Source: Rutidosis leptorrhynchoides
Lineage: Eukaryota; Streptophyta; Magnoliopsida; Asterales; Asteraceae
Length of the DNA stretch: 64,000 nt
Reading direction: 5' to 3'
Assembly: GCF_046630445.1 (NCBI RefSeq)
Contig: NC_092334.1
Coordinates: 108,573,001 to 108,637,000 of the forward strand
Part shown: positions 1 through 11,242 of the stretch, piece after piece
How positions within the stretch are numbered: position 1 is the stretch's first letter
How the letters are laid out: each line of letters starts with the position of its first letter
Translations under genes and position numbers: made by a program
Notes under the pieces: model-generated
What the model saw: only the letters and a program-made list of their open reading frames with translations
Database searches by the model: none
What the model was told of the DNA's origin: nothing

Positions 1-1627
1 GTTTATCATAGTTTTTAGTTAACTAACCCAAAACAGCCCGCGGTGTTACTACGACGGCGTAAATCCAGTTTTACGGTGTTTTTCGTGTTTCCAGGTTTTA
101 AATCATTAAGTTAGCATATCATATAGATATAGAACATGTGTTTAGTTGATTTTAAAAGTCAAGTTAGAAGGATTAACTTTTATTTGCGAACAAGTTTAGA
201 ATTAACTAAACTATGTTCTAGTGATTACAAGTTTAAACCTTCAAATAAGATAGCTTTATATGTATGAATCGAATGATGTTATGAACATCATTACTACCTT
301 AAGTTCCTTGGATAAACCTACTGAAAAAGAGAAATAATGGATCTAGCTTCAACGGATCCTTGGATGGCTCGAAGTTCTTGAAGCAGAATCATGACACGAA
401 AACAAGTTCAAGTAAGATCATCACTTGAAATAAGATTGTTATAGTTATAGAAATTGAACCAAAGTTTGAATATGATTATTACCTTGTATTAGAATGATAA
501 CCTACTGTAAGTAACAAAGATTTCTTGAGGTTGGATGATTACTTGGAATGGATTTAGAAAACTTGGAAGTAAACTTGCAATCTTGGAAGTATTCTTGATT
601 TTATGAAACTAGAACTTTTGGAATTTATGAAGAACACTTAGAACTTGAAGATAGAACTTGAGAGAGATCAATTAGATGAAGAAAATTGAAGAATGAAAGT
701 GTTTGTAGGTGTTTTTGGTCGTTGGTGTATGGATTAGATATAAAGGATATGTAATTTTGTTTTCATGTAAATAAGTCATGAATGATTACTCATATTTTTG
801 TAATTTTATGAGATATTTCATGCTAGTTGCCAAATGATGGTTCCCACATGTGTTAGGTGACTCACATGGGCTGCTAAGAGCTGATCATTGGAGTGTATAT
901 ACCAATAGTACATACATCTAAAAGCTGTGTATTGTACGAGTACGAATACGGGTGCATACGAGTAGAATTTTTGATGAAACTGAACGAGGATGTAATTGTA
1001 AGCATTTTTGTTAAGTTGAAGTATTTTGATATGTGTCTTGGAGTCTTTCAAAAGTGTATGAATACATATTAAAACACTACATGTATATACATTTTAACTG
1101 AGTCGTTAAGTCATCGTTAGTCGTTACATGTAAGTGTTGTTTTGAAACCTTTAGGTTAACGATCTTGTTAAATGTTGTTAACCCAATGTTTATAATATCA
1201 AATGAGATTTTAAATTATTATATTATCATGATATTATGATGTATGAATATCTCTTAATATGATATATATACATTAAATGTCGTTACAACAATAATCGTTA
1301 CATATATGTCTCGTTTCAAAATCATTAAGTTAGTAGTCTTGTTTTTACATATGTAGTTCATTGTTAATATACTTAATGATATATTTAATTATCATAATAT
1401 CATGTTAACTATATATGTATCCATATATATGTCATCATATAGTTTTTACAAGTTTTAACGTTCGTGAATCACCGGTCAACTTGGGTGGTCAATTGTCTAT
1501 ATGAAACCTATTTCAATTAATCAAGTCTTAACAAGTTTGATTGCTTAACATGTTGGAAACACTTAATCATGTAAATAACAATCTCAATTAATATATATAT
1601 AAATATGGAAAATTTCGGGTCACTACA
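1..1627 (-). repeat. Tekay-family LTR, partial (cut by window edge)
   Basis: This sequence matches, base for base over long stretches, the inner part of the Tekay LTR at 52,727-54,527 and the right-hand LTR from about 62,758 on. It ends at 1,627 with GTCACTACA, the terminus that in the element's own direction reads TGTAGTGACC. It lacks a roughly 170-base internal segment that the 54.1-54.3 kb copy carries. Whether it is a solo LTR or the edge of a full element cannot be seen, because the left end lies outside the window. It sits inside a family B LTR, which continues at 1,628. Confidence 0.9.
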
Positions 1628-2589
1628 GATCTCAACCTAGAGAACATATGTTGGTCAATAAATGTCTATCAAGCTAGGTCAGGTCATAGTGTATAACAAT
1701 CCTAATGCTCGAGATCGACATACAAAAGTTATCCAAAGTCGTTTCAAAAAGTCAATTTTGACAATAGTTCAACAAAACGAGACATACCTTATATAAGGAT
1801 TCATTTACTCGGTTGGTAATATTCAAAAATCCAATTTATCAATCTCGTAAACAAGTTGTTTAAATCTTAATTGTAGATTCAAAAGCAATTTCAATTAACG
1901 TTAATCATAATTCAGTTGATCATATCTTTTAATCCGTTCATCGAAATTATTCGATATCTAAATGAAAAGTTATTGATTTTTCGTCAGCTTTCCAAAAACA
2001 TGTATATCATATACCTTTTACCAGTAATATATGTATTTACTTCGTGATTCATCATAACTGTTTAACGATAAAATTTAGCATACAAGCATGCATAAATATA
2101 TATACTCGAGCACTAGACATGGATACACAATTAATGTATAAAAGATAAAATATGAGTGCTTACGTATCAATATTGAGATTCAATATTGTAGGAAAGTACG
2201 TAGACGTAACAGAGATGATAAACACTAGATTTGATTCACAAATATACCCTCGAACATTACCCATAACCTCCTTGACAATAACCCATAATTTCCTTAGCTC
2301 TATCCCGCTCAAAAACCCATTTTGAAGGAGACACGCTCATAACCTCGTCGTAGTATTTTAGGTATATATACTACTAATAATAATATTATAATAAGATTAA
2401 TAATAATAATACTATTAATCTTAATAATAATAATAATAATAATATAAAAAAAATAATAATACAGAGGAATGAATCGAGCTTTTATAGTATGTGGCCTGCT
2501 ACAGTACCTCATGCGATCTCATGAGTTTTCAATGTTTTTGCCATGCGATCGCATGGCCGCCTTATCCTGTTTTTGTTTGCTAGTTCGTC

Positions 2590-2815
2590 GACATCAAATA
2601 GTGTTTACTGTAGCAAAATAGTGTTTACTGTAGCAAATAGTGTTTTACTGTAACAAATAGTGTTACTGTAGCAAATAGCGTTTTCACTGTAGCACTGTAG
2701 CAAAATACGGTGTCACTGTAGCAAATAGTATTTTACTGTAGCAAATAGTGTTTTACGGTAGGAAAGTCATTTTACTGTAGCAAATAGTGTTTTACGGTAG
2801 GAAAGTCGTTTTTAC
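2590..2815. repeat. Minisatellite of about 20-bp units
   Basis: About ten degenerate copies of a unit resembling ACTGTAGCAAATAGTGTTTT lie head to tail. Later copies become ACGGTAGGAAAGTCGTTTT. The array lies within the family B LTR fragment, upstream (in LTR direction) of its TATA-like box, which is a place where LTR promoters often carry repeated enhancer-like units. Confidence 0.8.
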
Positions 2816-2819
2816 TTGT

Positions 2820-2824
<5 letters not shown>

Positions 2825-2901
<77 letters not shown>
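2825..2901. repeat. (TA)n microsatellite
   Basis: An almost pure TA repeat of about 77 bases inside the family B LTR fragment. The TA-only open frame across it is a translation artefact. Confidence 0.95.
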
Positions 2902-2906
<5 letters not shown>

Positions 2907-3072
2907 CATATAATTGTTCATGAATCGTCGAGAGCAGTCAAATGTAATTTAATACATGAAACAGTTCTAAAATTTTAAGATTCAACTTCATAGACTTTGC
3001 TTATCGTGTCGGAAACATTAAATCATTTAAAGATAAAGTTTAAATTTGGTCAGAAATTTCCGGGTCATCACA

Positions 3073-3479
3073 TATGTGTTCGGACCCGTGAGATAAAGAA
3101 GGTTGAAGTTAAATACTTCTTAATAGTTGTCTTAAAAAATTGCATCGCGGGAGCAAGATTATAAGAAACTACTTATGTGAACATGAGGTTAAGCCGCCTC
3201 AAGAAAGCTTGGGACTTAGCTTTTGATATGTTCATGAGAGGATTGGGACACATGGCTTATAACAGTGTCGGGTTAATTGTAGAAAGTATGGAGCTAGTGT
3301 GTATATTATCGACAGGTTTTCAAATGAATTGATGGGTTCAAACTATTAGACCACCTTCGAATTCTTGCACGTGTAATATACTATGTGTAAATTCAATCCA
3401 TGTGACATTTACACTTATGCACTAGTTATCTATTTGTTAGTATTTTAGTAATCAAGGATCATACTAAAATGGGGGAAAT
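3073..3479 (+). mobile_element. 3' internal remnant of a Copia-like element with polypurine tract
   Basis: No long reading frame survives. The stretch ends in a purine-rich run (AAAATGGGGGAAAT, 3,466-3,479), immediately followed by TGTTGGTGA, the arrangement of a polypurine tract and the start of a 3' LTR. The Copia assignment rests on the TGTTGG LTR terminus and on the modest LTR size. No protein domain supports it. Confidence 0.45.
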
Positions 3480-4383
3480 TGTTGGTGATTTTAGCATGAT
3501 CCAACGTTATTTTAGTTGATTGGATTGCTAAGTTGAAAGTTCTCGAACCATTGAAACGCTACACGAATTTGGGGAGTGTGGAGTACACGTTCGTAAAGTG
3601 TAAAATGGTTTGAGGATATGTTAGTGAGCTTGGAAATAACATTTGGAACTTAAGGAATGCGAAACACGACTTGAAAGAATGCGAAACGCGACTTGAAAGG
3701 CTAAACACACTTGAAAATAAGCTTAAACTTAATTTTCGTGTGCAGTAGCTTTAAGCCGCGGCACGACTCCTGGGCCCGCGACGCGGCTTAAGGCATGATT
3801 TCAAGGTCGAGAGTTTTTGCATGTTTGGAAGTGTTTTGCTTTGTTAGTCCGCGGCGCGGCTCCAGGACCCGCGGCGCGGCTTAACACTGAACTCGCTAAA
3901 AAGGTGTCTTTTCAACCCAAAAGGCACATTTGAACCCCAAACGTTTATGGGATTGTTCCAGGACATTTATGAACAGTTTTTTCATGTATTTGGACTTGTT
4001 TAAGCACAAATACATGGGTGTGACATTCCAAGCATTGTATGGATTCATACGAAAATGTGTGACTCTTCAAAGACACATTTTGACTCATTATAAATATATG
4101 GATTCATTTCCATATGAATGGTTAGACATTTTGTACAATGTTCCAGATTTTGAACATGTCTAACACACTTTCAACACAAAACTTACAGATTATACAATCT
4201 ACAATTGCAAGGAACAATTATCTTTTGGTCAAGACGATTGTTCATACTAGTCTTATCCTAATAGTGATTTCGTGTAACCCGTGACCAAGTGGGTCGAAAT
4301 ACTCTATTAAGAAAGTGTTCACACGATTCTACTATCAATCCGGTTGTTGATTTTTTACCCACTATTCCAATATTTCTCCAACA
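3480..4383 (+). repeat. Putative Copia-like 3' LTR
   Basis: The segment begins TGTTGG after a polypurine tract, and CTCCAACA at 4,376-4,383 would close it with a 6-bp inverted terminus (TGTTGG/CCAACA). A TATA-like TATAAATA is at 4,089-4,096. A GC-rich motif of about 38 bases, built from GCGGCGCGGCT-type words, occurs twice (3,757-3,796 and 3,849-3,885) and stands out from the AT-rich background. The right end is the less certain one, because no second LTR is available for comparison. Confidence 0.45.
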
Positions 4384-6182
4384 CAATTCCACGAAAACAA
4401 ATACGCACCTTAAATCTATATACTCGCAAACATCTATGTAGTTCTTGAAGATACAGTGATCGATCCGATAGTTTTCAACAACCAATATTTGTTATTTTAT
4501 ACGGGTTCTTGAGAAATGCACAATTTCGTCAAGGTAATGGCTCGATTCAAAGAGGTTTTCAATTCATTGTGGAAATGCTAGTCAATTAGAAACACAATTA
4601 TATGTTGTCTTTTTGTTTGATATTATGAATGATTGTTTGATTTAGGAAACAAACTTGATTTGAGAAATACACAATTTCGTCCCTACTAATTTCATTCAGA
4701 AAACACAATTGAAATTTGTATACACAAATTCATCCATATTAATATTTACGTTTCTGGTATCTACTAACAACAACTACATACAAGTTATAAGCTTCTAATT
4801 CTCAGTTCATGTTCTTTGAATTGTAAATAAATTGATGAACACGATATTCATTTTGCAGGGATACCTCAACTACAACAATGCTAATTATTTCACCATATTC
4901 ACAAAGTTCATAATGAAATATCTTCCCTGAATTGGGTAATGTACTTTGAAGAATACGTATATGGGCTCACAATTATAATCATTAAAGTTCCAATTATGTT
5001 CATTTCAATTTTGAAAATTTAATTTTAAATATATCAATTAATTTATTAGTTGCTCTTTATAACTACATTAAATGAATGACAAATTAGACATTTCATCAAT
5101 ATATCTTAAATCTAAATAAAAATTCAAACATGACTGTTTTTTGAGACGGAAGGAGTATTTTAAGAAGTGTACTCGTAGCACTTTTGTTTAATGAAAATGT
5201 TATTTTATTTATAATGTTTTTGTTTTTGTTTTGTTTATTATGTATAGATTCAATTCAATTAGAAAATTATCTACAGTAACTATCAATTGAACTATCAATT
5301 TTGACTTTTAAAACCAGCTTTTCAAAACTAGATATATATATAGTAATAGTTATGAAAATGTCATAAATTGAAGGCTAAAGGAGTGATTTAGTGCCCATGT
5401 TGCTTGACTAAGGGATCAGAGTCTCTTTACCTCCTTTTACTTTTTTTTTTTTTCCTTTATACCCATTTATTCTCTTACTTTTAATTTTTTATAATACACT
5501 CCCTTAGTATATTTTTTCTAATTCATTTCTCTCACTTCTATTCTTTTATTTTTAAATTATTTTTCAAATTTAACATTTCTTACAATTTTCATATGACTTA
5601 TTTTATTTTATATTAGTTTTTAAAATATTTTATTTAAAAACTTCTATTTTACTTTTTCGTTTCTCCTTTTCGTTATAATTTTTTTTTCTACTCCCATGCT
5701 TTACTATCTAATAACAAGAATATTCAAATTATGTAGATTTTAACTATTTTAATTATTAATTTGAAACATATTTTTTCTCTGATTTTGTTAAAGTTATTAA
5801 AATTTAAATATCTAATTTAAAATATAAATTGTGTACAATGAAAAACTGACTAATTATTATGTTATATATAAAAAATAAGGGGTCTGCCGCCAGCTTCGCC
5901 GCATCGCGCGACTGGAACGAAAACTTGTTGTATTCATTTTGTTAAATATATCAATTTTTTTTGTAGCCAACAAAGCTGCACGGACTTACAGCCATGTTAA
6001 GCCCATTTTGGAAAAGAAACGGGCTGTATCCACATAGTACATAGGTTTTCTAGGTGACCGAATAATGCACTTACGCAGCCATGATTAATTTTTAAGCTTC
6101 AAGTAAACGACCAAAAATCTTACCAGTCAATTAATCCCATTAATGCTCAAGTAAACAGGGCCTTCATCACTTCTGTCGGCGT
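4384..6182. other. AT-rich intergenic stretch, no gene seen
   Basis: No coding frame, RNA gene or complete transposon is recognisable. A single Stowaway-like terminus (GAGACGGAAGGAG, 5,143-5,155, followed by TA) has no partner upstream. A pyrimidine-rich block covers about 5,390-5,700, and a short CG-rich patch is at 5,885-5,915. The host gene's promoter presumably lies in the last few hundred bases. Confidence 0.5.
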
Positions 6183-6902
6183 TTCTTTGTTTCTCGAGTG
6201 TAAAATCAGAGTGAGCATTCCATTCCCTTTGTTTTATTCTGATTATACGTCGACTAAGTGTACGGAACTTTTCAGAGATTTCAGGTATCTCTCAATTTCT
6301 CAGATTTATGATACATTCACACTGTCATCGATCCTTAGAAGTACACAATTTCTGTATACGGAGCTAATATCCCTGTCTGGTTGTTTATTAGGTTAAGATA
6401 TACAGTACATTGAAAGGTATAACTCCAAATTTTTGTACTTAATTGATTTTACATGCATCTAGGGTTCATATACTTATGAGTAATATGTGGTTTGATGTTT
6501 AAATATTGCTGTTTTTTTTATTATTTTAAATTTAATTTTTTTGTATTAAAGTGGAAATGATAAATAAGAAAGTGATTTAAGCTTTATAAGCGTATGAAAG
6601 ATATGATTTTCTGTAATTAACTTTTGCATATTCTTTTGCTAAACTTATAAGCTAGATTGTGGAAATGAAACCAAATCATGTTTATTTTGGATGATTTGGG
6701 GCCTGCCTGGGCTTTTCATTATAGAAATGCGGATGCCGATAATGAGTTGAATTTGAATTTAAAGCGCACACATTTAACTTCAGTATAATCGTTAACATGG
6801 CTTCAAGCTAGGTGGAACGATGAATTAAGATTACGTTATCTAAAACTGCATGTTTTTTCTTTTCAGAGAAAGCAACTTGGAGATTAGACGGCTAGTGTTG
6901 TA
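6183..6902 (+). other. Probable 5' UTR of host gene with an intron
   Basis: A leader exon ending at about 6,416 (donor AAAG|GTATAA) and a second leader piece beginning at 6,867 (acceptor TTTTCTTTTCAG|AGAAAG) would remove an intron of about 450 bases and place the start codon 36 bases into the second exon. A 5' UTR intron is common in plant genes. The transcription start is only a guess from where the sequence becomes less AT-rich. cDNA reads would settle both points. Confidence 0.4.
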
Positions 6903-7847
6903 ATGGTGCGTGCAAGTACTCAAGCTTGTTGCCTTCTGCTTTGCATCATAACGATACAAGTCGTATGCAGGTACTTTCTTGCATGATCAATTATTTGATC
7001 GGTTAACTTTGACCACGTTTTCCACCACTTATAGAAATACAATTACGAGTGTAGTTTCTAATGATACATAGATGGTTGCTGATATTTAGTTTTATGTGCT
7101 GCAAACGTTAAAGGGCCGACCAGTATGTCTTGAATGTTGGTCAAGAATTACAAAAGGAAACTCTACCATTACAATCTGGATCCCGTATCTACCAACTTCA
7201 AGGACTTAGACCAAGCACGTGGTACGAAGTCAAGATATCGTATCCTGCTTCTGTAGGTACAACACATCATCTTCTTTAGAGCTGGCAAAGTGGGTGGGTC
7301 AGTGGGTTGGGTAAAAGGTCTAAACATGTCCTGGTCAGAACTCAAAACAGGCATTTTATCTTTCCTTTTGTTTCTTATATAAATATAATATAAAAACATA
7401 ATTAAAGTAATGTATTTAATATGGTTAAATCGCATATATAGTTAAGATATTAGTAATAAGGTTGAATTAAGCGATCTAACAAGTTGTCAGCATACACTTC
7501 TAGTGCGTTGAATACATCTGACTCATTAAATATGTAATATAACCCAAAATACTTTTTCATATAAATGGGTCAAAATTGCCACCTCTAAGCATCTTGTTTG
7601 GTTACGTTGTTGCCGCTGAACTCATGTTACTCTATGTTTTACAAGATACCCGCTAGCTTTTCTTTACAACTCAATAAAGGAGATTCAGATTTACTGCTAA
7701 AGCAAAATAGGAAATTACTGAACACTGAAAAGTTGATTTTCAAGAATGATGATGATTCAGACTTACGAAATGATCAGGTTTGAGTTTCGCTCATTGTTGC
7801 ATTTTTTGATTATATAGCTTATTTTGAATTTTAAGAAGCTTATAATT

Positions 7848-7881
<34 letters not shown>

Positions 7882-8765
7882 TTATAGAGTCAAACGTATG
7901 TCATGTTGACCGTGGAGCCAGAGGGAGCGGTAGCAATACCTTATGGAAAGGAGAGGGAAATGGTCATTTACAACATAGGTAACTTTCACATCATAAACAA
8001 ACAAAACCCAATACCACATAGGTGGTATATGGGGGAAGTGAGATGTAGACAATCCTTCCCCTATCCGAGAATATAGACAAGTCATTTCTCCACCCAGAGT
8101 GAAAAACACTCTCAAAAGTAGAGAAACTCATCCCTCTCTCTATTCGACGGATAGAGAGATTGCTTCCGAGTGGACCTCCGGCCAATAAGTAAGAAAAAAA
8201 AATTTAAAATAAAAATAAAATTGAGACGCCATGAAAATGGTAAAATCAAATTTCCATGGGTTTTAAATCCTACCTGAATATTACTTTAGGCTCTAACAGT
8301 CAGTCAAGTCGCCAATAACTTTCACATCATGTATTGCAATAATGATAATGATGATGTTGATGCTCGTATTTGTCACTGTTCAGGTGGGTCTAAAGGGTCG
8401 GAATTCGCACAATATACATATACATATATACATATAATGAATAAAACCCTTTTAAATCAGTTTATCCTAAAAGATCATTATACAACTACTATAAAATTCT
8501 GAGAGTTGCGGGCCAAACTGACCCGTGTAAATTACCCTTTTTCACATGATATCCAACCCACCCATTTTGCACTTTTAATTAGAGGCTGCGCAATTTTTTT
8601 GCAGTTTGCGATGAACTAATGCTAGGTATCCCACACAAAGCTTGGTGGGTGGTGATTCTGGCAGTTGTTTGCTTGGGTATGGCATTTGTGATCCCTTCTT
8701 TTCTACCACCACTTCTTCTAATGCATTCAGATCGAACTCGAGGGTTGACTTCCAAGAATTATTGA
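6903..8765 (+). CDS. Host gene: small type I membrane protein, conserved in plants, function unknown
   Basis: Five coding exons fit together in frame: 6,903-6,970, 7,114-7,252, 7,646-7,777, 7,888-7,978 and 8,605-8,765 (591 bases, 196 residues plus stop). All four introns have GT and AG borders. The product starts with a hydrophobic signal-peptide-like segment (about residues 8-22, rich in Cys, Leu and Ile). A lumenal or extracellular domain follows, with stretches such as STWYEVKISYPAS and NRKLLNTEKLIFKN. Near the C terminus, after GIPHKAWW, comes one transmembrane helix (about residues 155-180) and a short tail ending RGLTSKNY. I recall similar uncharacterised proteins in Arabidopsis but cannot name a function. 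Exon 3 is preserved at 11.7 kb in a duplicate, which independently supports the exon limits. A polyadenylation-like AATAAA lies near 8,982. The gene appears intact, unlike nearly all else here. Confidence 0.85.
7276..7589. mobile_element. hAT-type MITE in intron 2 of the host gene
   Basis: The 314-base segment has inverted ends TTAGAGCTGGCAA and TTGCCACCTCTAA (one mismatch). It is flanked by CATCTTCT (7,268-7,275) and CATCTTGT (7,590-7,597), which agree at 7 of 8 positions, as expected for the 8-bp duplication of hAT elements. There is no coding capacity. The same element with the same flanks occurs at 11,320-11,647 in the duplicate gene, so it was in place before the duplication. Confidence 0.75.
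7851..7880 (+). repeat. T30 homopolymer before the intron 3 acceptor
   Basis: A run of about 30 thymines ends 7 bases before the exon 4 boundary (GTTATAG|AG) and so acts as an extreme polypyrimidine tract. The duplicate at 11.9 kb has only a short interrupted T-rich tract here, so the run probably expanded in this copy. Homopolymer length is error-prone in assemblies. Confidence 0.85.
7980..8329 (-). mobile_element. SINE-like insertion in intron 4, with 15-bp target duplication
   Basis: The 15-base sequence TAACTTTCACATCAT occurs at 7,980-7,994 and again at 8,315-8,329, bracketing 320 bases. On the minus strand the insert ends with a module typical of plant TS/Au-type SINEs: a GTCTACATCTCACTTCCCCC-like stretch, then TGTGGTATTGGG and a T-rich tail (TTTTGTTTGTTT). 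Long direct repeats at the insertion point are the mark of LINE-driven retroposition. The 5' part (8,190-8,314) carries no clear tRNA promoter boxes, so the insert may be 5'-truncated or composite. Confidence 0.7.
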
Positions 8766-9621
8766 CTTGATGATCCTGATAAGCTGATTTTGAATCGCCT
8801 GATATTATTATTTAGGCAGGAAGGATAATTTTAACATTTTTCATTAACCCATAACTTTGTTACATTATGGAATTTGACCACACTCAATATCTTGTCTGGT
8901 TTCCATTTTCGACTTGATTATTTTAAAGATCTTATTAACGGTCTCTTGTGCACTTCAAATATTTCTCTATTTATTTTTTGAATAAAAGAAATGGAGTTTC
9001 TTTCCTCCAACATCTTAGCTAACAGCTTGTTTTCACTGTATGCGGAAGGAAGAAGTCAATAGCTCAACGTATGTTTGCAATGTTTACCAATCTTGTCTGT
9101 TTAAGTTTCTATGAACAATATCTTGTTGCTCGAAATTGTGTTTGGAATCATTGTGGGTTTATCAGAAAAACGTACACTTCTTGTCTGTTTAAGTTTCCTG
9201 CCATATATAGTATTGTTTTGGGAGACGTGGTTTATGATTTATGGCAGGAAAAAAAATCTCATATCCTTAAAGGCAATTGTAAAACGGCCCCAGATTAACT
9301 AAAGATACTATCTCTTTGGTTCGTTTAAGGCTCTTGTCTTTTTGGTTCAAAAAGTCTCGAAATGCTTTAAGACTTATACAAGTTTGGGAGTTAGATTAAT
9401 CACCAAGGCATGATAAAGTACCGTATTAAGGCTCAAGTTTTGTTCCGTTTTAGGTTGGTATTCTTCGGCTCGAATTTCGTGTTATGCAATTTTCTTGGTA
9501 GTTTGTTTGCTGTGTTTTTGGTTATTCGGCATGTCAGGATATCCTTTTTGTATTGTAAAGCAAGTTGTCTCAACAATCACGTTTGTTATCATGATTGTTA
9601 CTCGTAGAGTCGTAGTATGTT
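8766..9621. other. 3' UTR and downstream region of the host gene
   Basis: The stop codon at 8,763-8,765 is followed by about 200 bases with a likely polyadenylation signal (GAATAAAAG near 8,981). Beyond that the sequence is T-rich, with several short open frames (9,071-9,607) that have no recognisable domain or codon pattern. No transposon termini were found before 9,622. Confidence 0.5.
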
Positions 9622-9681
9622 CAGTGGCGGAACTTGAATGAATTCTTTGAGGGGGCAAAATTATTTAATGTCTAAAACATA

Positions 9682-9895
9682 CTCACTCAGTCTCATATCT
9701 ATTACACGTCCATAAATGAAAAACAATAATTTGATAAAAATCCTTCGTGCCTCTACTATATTCATGTATGACAAAAAGATAAGTAAAAAGTAAGGAGTAT
9801 GAATGGAAAGTTAACAAAAAAAATATATGTGACATATACTTTTTCTTAAACTATGTATTTTTTGTCCTGGAACAATAGATATGAGACGGAGGGAG
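9682..9895. mobile_element. Stowaway MITE
   Basis: A 214-base segment bounded by TA dinucleotides, with inverted ends CTCACTCAGTCTCATATCTA and a right end whose complement starts CTCCCTCCGTCTCATATCTA (two mismatches). The CTCCCTCCGTCTC terminus and TA target are the signature of Stowaway elements mobilised by Tc1/mariner transposases. It is nested in the larger hAT-like element. Confidence 0.85.
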
Positions 9896-10121
9896 TATTT
9901 AATAAAATGGATGATTGTATTAAACAAGTATTAAACAAGTATAAATACAATATTGTATTAAACAAGTATAAATACAACACTATATAATACTTTTGTCAAC
10001 AAACTTATTACCATCGTTTATAACGATGAATTCGTTAATTGATGAATGGTTCAAATTCGTTAATATACCCTTGCATATATATTAAAAATTAGTTTATCCG
10101 TCTTATATTTATAGTCCAGTA

Positions 10122-10340
10122 TTCCATTTGGGTTGTTCCAAATTAATAGTCCACTTCCATATATAGATAAAAATAATAAGGTAAAATTTCATTATGCCTT
10201 TAATGTATGTAGATAAAATTAAAGAGAGAGAAAATAAAGGTAAAACAGAAAAGTAAACAAAAAGTAGAGTATTTTTATGACATTTTCTTAAACTGTGTAT
10301 TTTTTTTTATCTATGGACTATTAATTTGAGATGGATTTAG
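10122..10340. mobile_element. Second, more degenerate Stowaway-like MITE
   Basis: A 219-base segment between TA dinucleotides. The 14-base inner inverted repeat AAATTAATAGTCCA (10,140-10,153) and its complement (10,314-10,327) is perfect, while the outermost 15 bases have diverged. The interior resembles the first MITE in its run of short A-rich words and the TTTCTTAAACTGTGTATTTTTT-like stretch near the right end. Confidence 0.7.
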
Positions 10341-10797
10341 TAGTTATAAGTAAATTAAACTAATTTGTACATTACTAGTGTGTGATATGTTGAAAAAGTA
10401 CAAGGAATAAGTTAAATATTACTCCGTATGCTACTTTATACTGAGTAAGTATCAAATCAATCTAAATTAAAATAGTGAATATGACATAGATATAGATATA
10501 CTCGGTAAATAATAATTTTAATTCAACTAAGAAAACAAGAAAAGATAACATGAAAGTATGACAAGTTAATGACACAAAAAGCTTTTACATGTTTCATTTT
10601 TCAATTAAAAATTATTTCTCTTTCTTCAATTTTTTCATCTAACCCTCTTCCTCTTTGCCTCTTTTTTCAGTGTTTTTGTTTCAAAAGAGCTCATATCAAA
10701 CTATAATCTTTCCTAAAATCAATATAAATAAACACTAATTGCTCAAAATTCAGGGGGGACGGACACCCCTCCCGGACTATAGTAAGATCCGCCCCTG

Positions 10798-11242
10798 CCT
10801 GTATGTTGTTACAGAAATACTGATTGATAAATTTATTTGTATGTATAAAAATCAAGTTTCTACTATTTTTTTTATCATAAAACATGAGAAAATGAAGTAA
10901 TAAAATATTAATCATTTATCAGATGTATTCATTTTTACAGATCTATATCCCTCTCTCATCAGATCTAACATTCATCTCTCTAAAAACATTCATCATCTTC
11001 ATCGACCACAGATACATCTCAAATCTCACCTTCATCAAAAATCAGAAAACACAAAAAATATCTCAGATCTAATTTTCATCTTCATCTTCGTATGTATTTT
11101 CATGAAAGTTTGGGGGTCTTCAAGTTTGAAAATAAACATACAAAAGAAGCTCATAATCATCATTCTTACCGTTAACCTAACCTTCTTCAACTTCTAGCTC
11201 GAATTTACAACTACAAATCAAGTGAATATCTAGAGTTCTTTG
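10798..11242. other. Spacer between the hAT-like element and the duplicate pseudogene
   Basis: AT-rich with a pyrimidine-rich, UTR-like stretch (10,940-11,100, many ATCTTCATC words). It has no similarity to the upstream part of the host gene, so the duplication starts only at about 11,243. Nothing else is recognisable. Confidence 0.4.

Larger units (their letters stand above)
1628..3072 (-). repeat. Family B LTR fragment (minus strand)
   Basis: Read on the minus strand it begins TGTGATGACCCGGAAATTTC at 3,072, the start of the same LTR family as 23,495 and 39,208. The stretch 1,640-1,760 matches the family B LTR segment near 26,100-26,200 in inverse orientation. The Tekay LTR at 1-1,627 replaces its 3' part, so that LTR inserted into it. 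A minus-strand TATA-like box lies at 2,480-2,487. Upstream of it lie two CG-containing near-palindromes and then a minisatellite. The right flank TATGT (3,073-3,077) would be one half of a target duplication, but the other half is outside the window. Confidence 0.75.
9622..10797. mobile_element. hAT-like non-autonomous DNA element
   Basis: The left end CAGTGGCGGA (9,622) and the right end TCCGCCCCTG (ending 10,797) are inverted copies with one mismatch. Flanks AGTATGTT (9,614-9,621) and TGTATGTT (10,800-10,807) agree at 7 of 8 positions, although two extra C bases separate the right end from its flank. There is no transposase frame. Two Stowaway MITEs lie inside. The family assignment rests on terminus shape and repeat length only. 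Confidence 0.55.

Noticed and set aside
2590-2815. CRISPR-like array of short repeats
   Set aside because: The units are contiguous and degenerate, without unique spacers, in a plant LTR; it is a minisatellite.
5143-5157. Stowaway MITE upstream of the host gene
   Set aside because: Only one terminus (GAGACGGAAGGAG then TA) is present and no inverted partner was found, so no element limits can be given.
8380-8575. Another MITE in intron 4 (GGTGGGTC and CCCACCCATTTTGCAC words at its ends)
   Set aside because: The inverted similarity is short and imperfect and no target duplication is visible.
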